Source: Salinimicrobium sp963709775 (GTDB taxonomy: Bacteria > Bacteroidota > Bacteroidia > Flavobacteriales > Flavobacteriaceae). Taken from it: 64,000 bases of DNA. The position numbers were made by a program, and so were the translations under genes. Position 1 is the stretch's first letter; the number at the start of each line of letters is the position of its first letter. Below the pieces are notes generated by a model. That model made no database searches. It was not told where the DNA came from and was given only the letters and a program-made list of their open reading frames with translations. Of the stretch, positions 26,805 to 36,505 are shown piece by piece. The stretch is from assembly GCA_963709775.1 (NCBI GenBank), contig CAVPXS010000018.1, positions 310,001 through 374,000 on the forward strand, read 5' to 3'.

Positions 26805-27350
26805 TTATTGTATTGGGGTATATTCAAATCTTTGTCCACCTACAGAGATTCCTGCCATGGCACCACCTTTAGGAACAGTAACAATTGCTACCCCGTCCAG
26901 GAATTCCAGATCTTCAGAAAATCCTTTGTCGAGGATCACGGCAGAGGCGTTAGCACTTACTTCATAACTGCCATCTTTAAAGCGTTGAAGAGCTTCTTCG
27001 GTTTCAAAGAAAAGTACCTCTACAAAGGCTTTTCCTCCCAATTGCAGCCCTATATCCACCTGCTTTAGATCGGCGTAGCCAATCAAATTTCCGTTGTCAT
27101 AAACAACCCCGTTACCCGAGGCTCCGCCTATAATATAGGCTCCTTTCCCCACATTGGGAAAAATAGCGTATCCTGCAGCCGAATTAAAATATTCAGCCAT
27201 CATAGGATGTTCTCTCTCGATCATTGCCTTTTCCTGTGATGCATCGGTAATGAGGTCATCACTCGTTTTTTTGGCCGATCCACAAGCTGTCAGAACCAGA
27301 ACTAACAATACAGTAGCTGTTCTGAGCAAATTTTTTGTCAAAGTTTTCAT
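26805..27350 (-). CDS. Ysc84/SYLF-domain lipoprotein
   Basis: Lipid-binding SYLF (Ysc84) domain in an exported lipoprotein. The N-terminal signal ends VLVLTAC, with the lipidated Cys near residue 23. The domain follows: FNSAAGYAIFPNVGKGAYIIGGASGNGVVYDNG, a central LQLGGKAFVEVLFF and the C-terminal GVAIVTVPKGGAMAGISVGGQ. 181 residues. Function in bacteria is unclear; phosphoinositide binding is known for the eukaryotic relatives only. A stand-alone gene. Confidence 0.88.
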   Translation of the reverse strand: MKTLTKNLLRTATVLLVLVLTACGSAKKTSDDLITDASQEKAMIEREHPMMAEYFNSAAGYAIFPNVGKGAYIIGGASGNGVVYDNGNLIGYADLKQVDIGLQLGGKAFVEVLFFETEEALQRFKDGSYEVSANASAVILDKGFSEDLEFLDGVAIVTVPKGGAMAGISVGGQRFEYTPIQ

Positions 27351-27440
27351 CTTAATTGGTTTTCATTTAATGCTTTAAATTAGAGATATTTATACATATT
27401 TGATGTTAACCAGATGTTATTTTATTTACGGGTTTCATAT

Positions 27441-27462
27441 CTGTAAATGACATTTTTGAACC
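27441..27462 (+). repeat. Dispersed palindromic repeat, copy 5 (partial)
   Basis: GTAAATGACATTTTTGAACC: right half and centre match, left half is reduced. Between the Ysc84 gene and a hypothetical gene. Confidence 0.4.
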
Positions 27463-27604
27463 GCAACATTTCGTTCTCATTTCTAATTATTGAGAAAACA
27501 CTTCTTTTTTGAATTTCAATTTTCCTTCCTGAAAAACTCTGAATTTTCCCTGGGCGTCATCTTTTGGCGCCACTCAGGTTTATGTTTGTATCAAATAAGA
27601 GGTT

Positions 27605-27991
27605 ATGGGAGATTTGAAAAAGTACCAACTGCTGGATTTTTTGGCAGAATGTTTCCTGGAGCGGGGAGCTTCGGTAACATATCTTGACATGGGAGGAATT
27701 TCAGGATTAAGAGTGATTTCTGAAGAAGGGCCGGCCCGGCTCTATTTTTCCGCGGAAGAAGAGGTGTCAAAAATGGCATTTTTGAAAGGGGATCTTTCCG
27801 AAGAAATTATTATTCCCGTGCTTAAAACCCAGGAGGAGATACAGCTGAAGACTGCCCTGGCTCAACAGGGAATTGAGAATATAACAGTTTACAAACTTTC
27901 CCTGCATGAACGCTACATGTGGTACAGCAGGATATTTTTAAGTAAAAGCCAGGATAATTCCGTTTCGGTCAATGGGTCCTGTGGATTGTAG
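27605..27991 (+). CDS. Hypothetical protein, 128 aa
   Basis: Not recognised. Starts MGDLKKYQLLDFLAE and reads like a small soluble alpha/beta protein (ASVTYLDMGGISGLRVISEEG, SEEIIIPVL, IENITVYKLSLHERYMWYS); the last 15 residues look unordered. No signal peptide. Its bases 27763-27790 are the best copy of the dispersed palindromic repeat, translated here as VSKMAFLKG, so the repeat is either inserted in frame or is derived from such a coding stretch. No neighbours within 150 bases on its strand. Confidence 0.55.
   Translation: MGDLKKYQLLDFLAECFLERGASVTYLDMGGISGLRVISEEGPARLYFSAEEEVSKMAFLKGDLSEEIIIPVLKTQEEIQLKTALAQQGIENITVYKLSLHERYMWYSRIFLSKSQDNSVSVNGSCGL
27763..27790 (+). repeat. Dispersed palindromic repeat, copy 6 (consensus-like, in a gene)
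   Basis: Flank GGTGTC, perfect core CAAAAATGGCATTTTTG, flank AAAGGG. The upstream GGAAGAAGA is shared with copy 9. Confidence 0.65.
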
Positions 27992-28166
27992 GGGTGCACA
28001 GAACAGGAGGCCGGAGCGGAAATTATCTCGATACCGGGAAAAGTATTTTGGACCATAATTGTAAACGCAAAAAAGAGTTCCACTAGAAGAAGGCTTTAGC
28101 TAAAAGAAGATTTTATACTGAATATTGTATATTGAGAATGACTATTAAACCTAAAAACCCGGAATT

Positions 28167-28658
28167 TTGAATATTTTATATCTACACGGCCTGGACAGTA
28201 AACTAAGCCCCGAGAAAAAAGCCATTTTAGAGAAGTATGGAAAAGTCTATGCGCCCGATCTTAATTATTATGATAATCCCGATGCGATACAGACAATTAT
28301 TGATCTCCATACAGATGTGGAGATCGATGCAGTAATAGGCAGCAGCATGGGCGGTTTCGCAGGATACTACGTTTCAAACGCCCTTTCTCGCCCGGCGCTC
28401 TTGTTCAATCCTGCATTGATGGAGCGGTCTGTACCTCAAAATATTCCGTCGCAAGAGAATTACAACAACCTGAAGCAGATCGTAATTGGCCAAAAGGATG
28501 ATGTTGTTTCCCCGGCAGACACCCTCACTTTTTTGTCTGAAGATTTTAACCCGGTAACAGATATTCACTTACACCTTGCTCCCCGGTTGGATCATAATAT
28601 TCCGGTGGAATTTTTTGAAGAGGAAGTGGAGGCCTTCTTCAGGAAATTGGGCTACTAA
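28167..28658 (+). CDS. YqiA/YcfP-type alpha/beta hydrolase (putative esterase)
   Basis: Small serine esterase of the YqiA/UPF0227 type, 163 residues. Seen: the strand-turn ILYLHGLDS at the N-terminus, nucleophile elbow GSSMGG near residue 59 (Ser), GQKDDVVSP with the catalytic Asp, and LAPRLDHNIP with the catalytic His near the end. Cytoplasmic. The start is a TTG at 28167, immediately before the conserved first strand, with no ATG upstream in frame. Natural substrate unknown. Confidence 0.85.
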   Translation: MNILYLHGLDSKLSPEKKAILEKYGKVYAPDLNYYDNPDAIQTIIDLHTDVEIDAVIGSSMGGFAGYYVSNALSRPALLFNPALMERSVPQNIPSQENYNNLKQIVIGQKDDVVSPADTLTFLSEDFNPVTDIHLHLAPRLDHNIPVEFFEEEVEAFFRKLGY

Positions 28659-28715
28659 GATTGAATTTGCTCCCGGTTTAAAAAAGTCTTCCTTCTGAAA
28701 ATCTCTCCGGGACTT

Positions 28716-28744
28716 TTTGGTTTCCCGCGAGAGACGTAAATTAG
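28716..28744 (+). promoter_or_regulatory. Probable promoter of the secreted-protein gene at 28764
   Basis: TTTG (28716-28719), 17-base spacer, then TAAATTAG (28737-28744), one mismatch from TAnnTTTG; 19 bases before the ATG. Confidence 0.4.
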
Positions 28745-28763
28745 TGAAATCAAAAAAAGAAAG

Positions 28764-29526
28764 ATGAAAAACTGGTATATAAGTATTGTTGTCGTGCTGG
28801 GAATGATCACAATGACACCCGCACTACAGGCACAGGAAACGGAAGTGATGGTAAGGGTTAAATCCAAAGACGCCAAATTTATTGGCAGTTCTATTGGGGG
28901 AGCCATGGTCCTCATCAAAAATGCTGAAACAGGAGAAGTGCTGGCCAGCGGAAAAACGAGTGGAAGTACTGGAGACACAGAGCTTATCATGAAGCAGGCC
29001 CATAGCCGTAACCAAAGACTCACCGATGAAAATACGGCCGGATTCCTGGCTCAAACTGGACCTTGAAGAACCGGTGTTTGTTACCGTAGAAGCCCATGCC
29101 CCATACAATAAGAAGCAGGCAAGGGTAATGAGCAGCACCCAGCTGTGGCTGCTACCCGGGAAAGATATTACCGGCGAAGGATTGATCCTGGAGGTGCCGG
29201 GATTTGTTGTGGATATACTTTCCCCTCAAACTCATGAGCGAATTAGTGAAGAAAGTACCATAACAATAAAAGCAAATGTTGTGATGATGTGCGGTTGCCC
29301 GGTCACGCCCGGTGGAATATGGGATGCCGAAAAATATGAAGTTAAGGCTATCCTAAGCCGCGAAGGAACAAAGGTGAGCGAACTGGAACTCAAGGCAGGA
29401 GATAAACCCAGCACATTTACTGCAGAAACTACCCTCGAAAAGGGACTTTATGAACTGCTTATCTACGCTTTTGATCCTGTTAGTGGAAATACCGGATTGG
29501 ACAGAACAAATTTCATTGTGAATTAG
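28764..29526 (+). pseudogene. Secreted hypothetical protein, interrupted by one extra base
   Basis: Not recognised as a named family. The N-terminus is a clear Sec signal (IVVVLGMITMTPALQAQ), followed by a beta-rich region (VMVRVKSKDAKFIGSSIGG). The frame runs to GFLAQ and then fails; another frame continues with LDLEEPVFVTVEAHAPY to DRTNFIVN. Removing one A at 29053-29055 restores a 253-residue protein. The second half has an unusual VVMMCGCPVTPGG stretch with paired Cys and an Ig-like feel (GLYELLIYAFDPVSGNTG). Envelope or periplasmic location is inferred. Confidence 0.7.
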
Positions 29527-29807
29527 TCTGTATGGCAAACCAGCCGGAATTGATATTTCTCCGGCCCGGGAAGGTGAGAATAGGGTTGAAGCCGGTTTTG
29601 GCACTCACTCATCCACCACTGTTGATCCCAATACAGGCCCATGTTTCCCTTTTAAAGTAACACCCAAAGGTTTATTTTGTGGTGCGGGGAAAATAGTTTT
29701 CGGGAGTTTCAGCGGACTAAAATTTTCTCTTCAAAAATGTTAAAAATTTAAATGTTTTAATTTTTAAGTCATTGAAAATCATAACTTAACTGCTTATATA
29801 GAAAGTT

Positions 29808-30410
29808 ATGAGAAAGAAACCGACCATCCAGATTTTACCCGTCTTCTTAGTTTTATGTCTCAGCTTTGGGACTTTCTCCTGTAATGAAAGCAAAACTCAG
29901 GTTAACCCTGAGCAGGTAGCTTCAGGGGAAATGAGCCTGCTGCAGAATTCTTCCGGGGATATTTTGGCAATGAATTCTGAAGTTCTTCCAGTGGACGCTA
30001 AAAAGGATACTAACGTCCTGCTCACAGTAGATACCGAAAACATTACGGAAGAGACAGTAGAAGAATTTGTGAAAATATCTGATGATCGATCGGGTTCCTC
30101 AGAAGGCGTTTTACCCTCAGATCATGTTGCTTTGGTTGAAAAGAACATGAAAATATACTGGAGTGCAGAAGCTTTAAATCCTCAATTAGGAACTACGGTA
30201 GATGTGCTGGGGATCTTTAGAAAACCGGAGGGCGGTGCAGAAATTCTGGACGGGGTTTTCCGCGATCCTAATAAAGATGGTGTTGTAATGGGAAAGATCA
30301 AGAATAAAAAGGTAGACGGACTGGAATATTATAATATCATGATAAGGATTAATGAAGAATCCCCCAGGACTTTTGTAATTGATCCCAAGCTTCAAATGAA
30401 GCATGATTAG
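29808..30410 (+). CDS. Hypothetical lipoprotein, 200 aa
   Basis: Not recognised. The N-terminal signal ends LCLSFGTFSC, a lipobox with Cys near residue 25. The mature part is acidic, with a glutamate/threonine-rich region (TENITEETVEEFVKISDD) and a C-terminal block IYWSAEALNPQLGTTVDVL and IRINEESPRTFVIDPK. 280 bases of AT-rich sequence precede it, and the ATG at 29808 opens directly with the signal. Stand-alone gene. Confidence 0.6.
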   Translation: MRKKPTIQILPVFLVLCLSFGTFSCNESKTQVNPEQVASGEMSLLQNSSGDILAMNSEVLPVDAKKDTNVLLTVDTENITEETVEEFVKISDDRSGSSEGVLPSDHVALVEKNMKIYWSAEALNPQLGTTVDVLGIFRKPEGGAEILDGVFRDPNKDGVVMGKIKNKKVDGLEYYNIMIRINEESPRTFVIDPKLQMKHD

Positions 30411-30869
30411 GAAGAGGGAAGAGAGCGATAAGACTTTAATATAGCAGCGTAAAGCCTTTGCAGGTTTTCCTGAAACCGGATTTTATTTTTGTTTAGTTAT
30501 ATTCCTCTTCGGTTTCAAATAAATGCAAACTGAAAGGTGCCGGTTTTTTACTTCCTTAAGCCTATCTATCACATTGGCTTTATCTTCGATGAGGTGATAA
30601 TTCACTGCTGAAAGATCCCTTTCCGGCGGTATAAAAATATTCTTCAAAAAATTTTTCATGTCGGGTCCGGCAAAATTGACTGCCATCAACCTTTGGCGGT
30701 GGTATCTCCAACAATCTTATGAGGAGCTGAAAAGGTGACTTCTAAATATAAATGTTGAGAAGGAATCTGTTAGGTGTAATTAATTTTCTACAAACTTGAG
30801 CTCAATGATAAATGTCATTGAATAAGACGGTTACAGTTGGTAAATTCAAATTACCTAAATATTTAGAAA
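30411..30869. other. Intergenic region upstream of the membrane-protein/ppsA unit
   Basis: 459 bases. A 68-codon minus-strand frame (30483-30689, starting MMAVNFAGPDMKNFLK) has no recognisable relatives and no promoter, so I do not call it. The right end holds an FNR-like inverted repeat at 30803 and the probable promoter of the next gene. Confidence 0.5.
30803..30820 (+). promoter_or_regulatory. CRP/FNR-like operator ahead of the membrane-protein/ppsA unit
   Basis: CAATGAT-AAAT-GTCATTG: inverted half sites TGAT/GTCA separated by four bases, about 50 bases before the ATG at 30870. A TAAATTCA box at 30841 would put its centre near -42. Same architecture as the site at 41831 ahead of the usp gene. 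Confidence 0.45.
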
Positions 30870-31256
30870 ATGGAAATTTCACTGTTCCTGGCGAAACTCT
30901 GGGGTTGGTACCTGTTGATATTCTTTTTTATCCTGAGCTTCAACCCGGTGAGGATCAAACAGATCTTTGATGACCTTAGGGATCAAAAATTCCAGATCCT
31001 TGCAGCCTTCATTGCTATAGTTGTGGGATTATTAAATATTCTGTTCCACAACATCTGGCAGCCCGACTGGCGGTTTATTATCACGCTGCTGGGATGGGCC
31101 TCACTTTTTTTGGGACTGGGGCTGTTTGTTTTTCCGGCTCCCACTACCCAAAAACTGCAAGTGCTGAATGTAAAACTGGTTCAGACCATTTATTTTCTCC
31201 TGTTTTTGCTGGGTATCTTTCTGCTGAATATGGGATACCAAATCGTTCAATATTAA
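30870..31256 (+). CDS. Four-helix integral membrane protein, unknown function
   Basis: Not recognised. 128 residues, almost all in four hydrophobic segments: LWGWYLLIFFFILSF, LAAFIAIVVGLLNILF, IITLLGWASLFLGLGLFVF and TIYFLLFLLGIFLLNMGY, with short charged loops (RIKQIFDDLRDQKF). It starts at ATG 30870 and ends 19 bases before ppsA, so both probably share one transcript driven from the FNR-like site. Function cannot be deduced from this context. Confidence 0.7.
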   Translation: MEISLFLAKLWGWYLLIFFFILSFNPVRIKQIFDDLRDQKFQILAAFIAIVVGLLNILFHNIWQPDWRFIITLLGWASLFLGLGLFVFPAPTTQKLQVLNVKLVQTIYFLLFLLGIFLLNMGYQIVQY

Positions 31257-31275
31257 CTTTAAAAAAGCACCTGTC

Positions 31276-33663
31276 ATGGATAAGTATATAAGGAAGTTTA
31301 GAGAAATTGGAATGAAGGATGTTCCTTTGGTGGGTGGAAAAAATGCTTCCCTTGGGGAAATGTTTACCGATCTTGCCTCACATGGAGTAAGGATTCCCGA
31401 TGGTTTTGCCACTACGGCCGAAGCCTTTAGAAGTTATCTTAAGGAAAATGAGCTGGATCAAAAACTGGAAGAGCTTTTGAAGGAACTGGATCGGCCAGAT
31501 TATTCAAACCTGAATAAAATAGGAGAACAAGCAAGGAAACTTATTTTGGGCGGAAATCTTTCCGAAGATCTCGAGCAGGCAATCACACAGGCCTATAAAG
31601 ATCTAAGTGGAGAAAAGCAGATCGAGGTTGCTGTGAGAAGCAGTGCTACGGCCGAAGACCTGCCACAGGCAAGTTTCGCCGGTCAACATGATTCTTTTCT
31701 GAATATTTCCGGCGAAGAGGCATTACTAAAATCTGTAAAGAACTGCTTTGCCTCTCTCTATACAGACAGGGCAATAAAATACAGGGAAGACCAGGGATTC
31801 GAGCACCGGGAAGTTGCCCTTTCTGTTGGGGTTCAAAAAATGGTGCGGTCAGACCGTGGCAGTTCGGGGGTTGGGTTCACTATTGATCCTGAAAGTGGTT
31901 TTAGAGATGTGATCCATTTGGCCGGAGTCTGGGGACTTGGAGAAAACATTGTGCAGGGAACGGTAAACCCTGATGAATTCTATGTTTTTAAGCCGGCTCT
32001 TGTAAATGAAAAGATGGCGATCATTCAGAAAAAACTTGGAGCTAAGGAGAAAACCATGGTTTATGCCGGTTCAAACGGGCATGCCTCTACAATGAATATG
32101 GATACCGAGCCTAAAAAGCAGGACCAGTTCGTATTGAATGACCAGGAAATACTGGCCCTGGCCAAGTGGGCCCTGGAAATAGAAGAGCATTACGGAAAGC
32201 CAATGGATATTGAATGGGCCAAAGACGGGATCACCAATGAACTTTTTATAATTCAGGCAAGGCCCGAAACAGTCCATACTTCAGTAAAAGAAGAACTTCA
32301 GCTGCAATATAAGCTTCTGGAGAAAGGCAAAGTTCTGGCTAAAGGAAATGCTATTGGTTCCAAGATCGCGGTGGGACCTGCCCGGATTCTCGAGTCCCCA
32401 CGCGAGGCAGATAAACTTCAGAAAGGAGATATCCTGGTGACCGAAACCACAAGCCCCGACTGGGATCCACTGCTCAAAAAGGTCGCCGGGGTTGTCACAG
32501 ATCGTGGGGGACGTACAAGTCATGCTGCTATAGTTGCACGGGAACTCGGTGTTCCTGCAGTGGTAGGCTCGGGTGCTGCTACCCGCAATATCAAGGATGG
32601 GGAAATGATCACCGTGTCTTGTGTGGAAGGGCAAACCGGGTTTATTTATCAGGGAGAGCTTAAATTTGAAACACAGGAGATCGACTTTGGAGAAATAAAG
32701 ATGCCGAATACAGAGGCGAAGCTTATTCTTGCAGATCCGGAAAGGGCATTTCAGCTCTCTTTTTATCCTAACAACGGCGTGGGCCTTCTTAGAATGGAAT
32801 TCATTATTACCCACATGGTTAAGGTGCACCCGATGGCCCTGATAAAATTTGATGAATTAAAAGATGAAGAGGCTAAAAAAGAGATTAGTCACCTCACCAG
32901 GAATTACCAGCAAAAAGAAGAATATTTTGTCGATCAATTGTCCCAGGGTATTGCCACCATTGCAGCTGCTTTCTATCCTAAAGAGGTGATTGTGCGAATG
33001 AGTGACTTTAAAACAAATGAGTATGCAAATCTTATTGGAGGGAAACAATTTGAGCCTGAAGAAGAAAACCCGATGCTCGGCTTTAGAGGGGCTTCCCGGT
33101 ATTACCACGACCTGTACCGGCAGGGATTTCTGCTGGAATGCAGGGCGCTGAAAAAGGTAAGGGAAGAGATGGGGCTCGAAAATGTCAAATTAATGATCCC
33201 ATTTTGCCGAACCGTAGAAGAGGGTGAAAAAGTAGTCAACCTCATGGCCGAAAATGGTCTAAAAAGCGGAGAGAACGGCTGCGAGATCTATGTCATGGTA
33301 GAAATACCCAGTAATGTGCTCCTACTGGAAGAATTTGCCAGGGTTTTTGACGGATTTTCAATTGGATCCAATGACCTTACCCAACTCACCCTTGGAATAG
33401 ACAGGGATTCGCAGTTAATTAGCTCCCTTTTTGACGAAAATAATCCCGCTCCCAAAAAGATGATCTCCCTTGCTATTGAAAAAGCCAGGAAAACCGGGAA
33501 AAAAATAGGCCTGTGCGGACAGGCTCCAAGTGATTTTCCTGAATTCGCATCCTTCCTTGTAAAGGCAGGAATAAACAGTATTTCATTCAATCCCGATGCT
33601 CTTATAAAAGGAATTAAGAATATCAAAAGCGCTGAAGAAGAAAAAGAAGAACCCGTGGTTTGA
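31276..33663 (+). CDS. ppsA: Phosphoenolpyruvate synthase
   Basis: Converts pyruvate, ATP and water to PEP, AMP and phosphate; gluconeogenic. 795 residues in the usual order: N-terminal PEP/pyruvate-binding ATP-grasp domain (VPLVGGKNASLGEM, VRSSATAEDLPQASFAGQ), the swivelling phosphohistidine domain with GGRTSHAAIVARELG (His is phosphorylated), and the C-terminal PEP-binding barrel ending GLCGQAPSD with the catalytic Cys. It follows the small membrane-protein gene with 19 bases between. An FNR-like site upstream suggests oxygen- or redox-linked control, which is inference. Confidence 0.96.
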   Translation: MDKYIRKFREIGMKDVPLVGGKNASLGEMFTDLASHGVRIPDGFATTAEAFRSYLKENELDQKLEELLKELDRPDYSNLNKIGEQARKLILGGNLSEDLEQAITQAYKDLSGEKQIEVAVRSSATAEDLPQASFAGQHDSFLNISGEEALLKSVKNCFASLYTDRAIKYREDQGFEHREVALSVGVQKMVRSDRGSSGVGFTIDPESGFRDVIHLAGVWGLGENIVQGTVNPDEFYVFKPALVNEKMAIIQKKLGAKEKTMVYAGSNGHASTMNMDTEPKKQDQFVLNDQEILALAKWALEIEEHYGKPMDIEWAKDGITNELFIIQARPETVHTSVKEELQLQYKLLEKGKVLAKGNAIGSKIAVGPARILESPREADKLQKGDILVTETTSPDWDPLLKKVAGVVTDRGGRTSHAAIVARELGVPAVVGSGAATRNIKDGEMITVSCVEGQTGFIYQGELKFETQEIDFGEIKMPNTEAKLILADPERAFQLSFYPNNGVGLLRMEFIITHMVKVHPMALIKFDELKDEEAKKEISHLTRNYQQKEEYFVDQLSQGIATIAAAFYPKEVIVRMSDFKTNEYANLIGGKQFEPEEENPMLGFRGASRYYHDLYRQGFLLECRALKKVREEMGLENVKLMIPFCRTVEEGEKVVNLMAENGLKSGENGCEIYVMVEIPSNVLLLEEFARVFDGFSIGSNDLTQLTLGIDRDSQLISSLFDENNPAPKKMISLAIEKARKTGKKIGLCGQAPSDFPEFASFLVKAGINSISFNPDALIKGIKNIKSAEEEKEEPVV

Positions 33664-33685
33664 TCTGTACCGCTCCTAAATGACA

Positions 33686-33840
33686 TCAGGAATGCATCAT
33701 TCGGTTGTTCACCGGCCCCGGATGTATGGAGTTAACTCTTATTCCTTTATCTGCAAATTCCAGGGCAGCGGTTTTCATAAATCCTACCACTGCATGCTTG
33801 CTCGTAACCCTGTTGGGGGTGGTCAAGGTGCAGTAGGCAA
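33686..33840 (-). pseudogene. Remnant of a short-chain dehydrogenase gene
   Basis: On the minus strand a frame reads VTSKHAVVGFMKTAALE, FADKGIRVNSIHPGPV and NNRMMHS, then stops. This is the Lys active-site-to-PG segment of an SDR oxidoreductase (SKHAVVG is the post-Tyr part of YxxxK, and HPGP is the following loop). No upstream Rossmann half with TGxxxGxG is present, the Tyr context is scrambled, and it stops early. So it is a decayed fragment of about 50 codons between ppsA and katG. Confidence 0.75.
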
Positions 33841-34005
33841 AGATCCTCTGGAGTTTTTCTTGTAAAAACTGGCTAATAAGTCTTTTTCAGCCAGATACTA
33901 TAAATAATTTTCTGTCAAAGCATCAATTTTTACTATGAGCAGTTAAAACTTATAAGTCTTAATTATTGTAAATTTATAGGAATAACTAACTAAAATTTTA
34001 TCAAA

Positions 34006-36267
34006 ATGGCAGACAATGAGCACCGAAATTCCCCCGGGACCCACAAAGCCTGGGAAGTTAATGAATCCAGCAGATGCCCTTTCTTAGGCGGGGCCCTAGA
34101 TAAGACTGCCGGAAGCGGAACTACAAACCGTGACTGGTGGCCAAATATGTTGAACCTTAGTATTCTGAGACAGCACTCAAACCTCTCCGACCCAATGGGT
34201 GAAGACTTTAATTATGCTGAAGAATTCAAGAGCCTCGATCTGGCTGCAGTGAAAAAAGATCTCACCAAACTCATGACCGATTCCCAGGACTGGTGGCCGG
34301 CAGATTATGGACACTATGGAGGGCTCTTTATTCGTATGGCATGGCACAGTGCGGGAACCTACCGAATTAGTGATGGTAGAGGAGGGGCAAGTTCGGGTTC
34401 CCAGAGATTTGCACCTCTTAACAGCTGGCCCGATAATGCCAATCTTGATAAAGCACGCCTCTTGTTATGGCCAATCAAACAGAAATACGGAAGAAAGATC
34501 TCCTGGGCAGATCTAATGATCCTTACCGGAAACGTTGCTCTCGAGTCAATGGGGCTAAAACCATTTGGGTTCGCCGGTGGCCGGGAAGATATCTGGGAGT
34601 CTGAAGAAGATATCTACTGGGGTTCTGAAGGAGAATGGGTTGGAAACAAAGAACGCTACGCACGGGAAAATAAACTTGAACAACCACTTGCAGCCTCTCA
34701 CATGGGGCTTATCTACGTAAATCCCGAAGGTCCTAATGGCAACCCAGATCCCGTGGGTTCTGCCAAAGACATTCGTGAAACCTTTGGCCGTATGGCTATG
34801 AACGATTACGAAACCGTGGCTCTTATCGCCGGGGGACATACCTTCGGAAAAACCCATGGAGCGGCAGATCCTGTAGAATATGTTGGCGCAGAGCCCGCAG
34901 GGGCAGATATCATTGAAATGGGACTGGGCTGGAAAAATAAATTCGGTACCGGAAATGCCGGTAGCACCATTACCAGTGGTATTGAAGGAACCTGGACGAA
35001 CACCCCAACGAAATGGAGTAACGGCTTCTTTGACAATCTCTTTGGCTATGAATGGGAATGTCAAAAAGGTCCGGGTGGGGCCTGGCAATGGAAGCCAAAA
35101 GACGGAGCAGGAGAGGGCACGATCCCCGATGCTCATGATCCCAATAAAAAACATGCCCCATTCATGCTGACATCGGATATTGCCTTACGGGAAGATCCCG
35201 AATATTTGAAGATCTCAAAACACTTCCATGAAAATCCTGAGGAGTTTGCAGATGCTTTTTCCAGGGCATGGTATAAATTGACCCACCGGGATATGGGACC
35301 GCTTTCCCGATACCTGGGACCCGATGTGCCTTCGGAAGAACTTATCTGGCAGGATCCAATTCCCGAAGTAGATCATGAATTGATAGACCGGGAGGATATC
35401 GCTGAACTGGAGAAAAAGATCTTTGCTTCGGGCCTCACTGTCTCCCAGTTGGTGACCACCGCCTGGGCTTCGGCTTCTACTTTTAGAAATTCAGATAAAC
35501 GTGGAGGAGCCAATGGAGCACGTCTTCGCCTGGAACCACAAAGACACTGGGAAGTGAACAATCCACCGAAACTTCAGCAAGTGCTTACAAAACTTGAGGA
35601 GATTCAGGAGGAATTCAACAGTGCTCAAAAAGGCAATAAAAAAGTATCCCTGGCCGATCTTATCGTGCTTGGTGGAAACCTGGCTGTTAAAAAAGCTGCA
35701 AAAGATGCCGGCTATGAGATAGGTGTTCCTTTTGCCCCCGGAAGAATGGATGCCCTTGAGGAGCAAACAGATGCCGAAGCCTTTGAGCCGCTGGAGCCAA
35801 GAGGAGACGGTTTCCGCAACTATGTAAAAAAGAACGAATATATTTCAACCTCTGCAGAGGAGATGCTGGTAGATAGGGCACAGTTACTTGCTCTTACTCC
35901 GCCCGAAATGACTGTTCTAGTAGGAGGAATGAGAGTTCTGGGAGCGAATTATGATGAATCAAACCACGGAGTATTTACAAACAGGCCAGGGAAGCTTACT
36001 AACGATTTCTTTGTAAATCTACTGGATATGACCACAACCTGGCAGGCCCGATCCGATGCTCAAAACATTTTTGAAGGTCGTGACAGGAAATCCAATGAGG
36101 TAAAATGGACCGGCACAAGAGTTGACCTGATTTTTGGATCTAACTCAGAACTTCGTGCCCTTTCGGAAGTCTACGCTCAAAATGATTCTAAAGAGAAGTT
36201 TGTCAAAGATTTTGTGAAAGCATGGGATAAAGTAATGAACCTGGATCGTTTTGATTTAAAGAATTGA
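34006..36267 (+). CDS. katG: Catalase-peroxidase
   Basis: Bifunctional haem enzyme removing hydrogen peroxide. 753 residues with the usual two-domain duplication. The active half shows RMAWHSAGTYR (distal Arg, Trp and His), MGLIYVNPEGPNG with the Tyr and GRMAMNDYETVALIAGG with the Met of the Met-Tyr-Trp crosslink, and GGHTFGKTHG with the proximal His. The C-terminal half keeps the fold but lacks a full active site, as is normal. No signal peptide, hence cytoplasmic. Stand-alone gene ending in a strong terminator. No OxyR or PerR site could be identified by eye. Confidence 0.97.
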   Translation: MADNEHRNSPGTHKAWEVNESSRCPFLGGALDKTAGSGTTNRDWWPNMLNLSILRQHSNLSDPMGEDFNYAEEFKSLDLAAVKKDLTKLMTDSQDWWPADYGHYGGLFIRMAWHSAGTYRISDGRGGASSGSQRFAPLNSWPDNANLDKARLLLWPIKQKYGRKISWADLMILTGNVALESMGLKPFGFAGGREDIWESEEDIYWGSEGEWVGNKERYARENKLEQPLAASHMGLIYVNPEGPNGNPDPVGSAKDIRETFGRMAMNDYETVALIAGGHTFGKTHGAADPVEYVGAEPAGADIIEMGLGWKNKFGTGNAGSTITSGIEGTWTNTPTKWSNGFFDNLFGYEWECQKGPGGAWQWKPKDGAGEGTIPDAHDPNKKHAPFMLTSDIALREDPEYLKISKHFHENPEEFADAFSRAWYKLTHRDMGPLSRYLGPDVPSEELIWQDPIPEVDHELIDREDIAELEKKIFASGLTVSQLVTTAWASASTFRNSDKRGGANGARLRLEPQRHWEVNNPPKLQQVLTKLEEIQEEFNSAQKGNKKVSLADLIVLGGNLAVKKAAKDAGYEIGVPFAPGRMDALEEQTDAEAFEPLEPRGDGFRNYVKKNEYISTSAEEMLVDRAQLLALTPPEMTVLVGGMRVLGANYDESNHGVFTNRPGKLTNDFFVNLLDMTTTWQARSDAQNIFEGRDRKSNEVKWTGTRVDLIFGSNSELRALSEVYAQNDSKEKFVKDFVKAWDKVMNLDRFDLKN

Positions 36268-36287
36268 TCTGTGTCACCGGTTTATTG

Positions 36288-36320
36288 AAAAAGGCGATTT
36301 GGGAACAAATCGCCTTTTTT
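36288..36320 (+). terminator. Intrinsic terminator after katG
   Basis: AAAAAGGCGATTTG / CAAATCGCCTTTTT perfect 14-bp stem, 4-nt loop, T-run. Confidence 0.9.
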
Positions 36321-36505
36321 CATGAATAATGAAAACGAATGTTATTAGGGAATGAACCAGGATCGCTGTGGCTGCCCGACCAATAAGGCGGAACTCTGGA
36401 ATTAGAAAACCAAGCCCGATCAAGATTTAACCGATTTTTAGCAGTTTAGATTTATCAGTTTACCCCAGTAGTTTTATATAGATTTTGAGGATATGGAACT
36501 CTGGT

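Noticed and set aside
30483..30689. 68-codon minus-strand frame in the gap before ppsA
   Set aside because: No recognised family, no promoter or partner; kept as part of the intergenic description.
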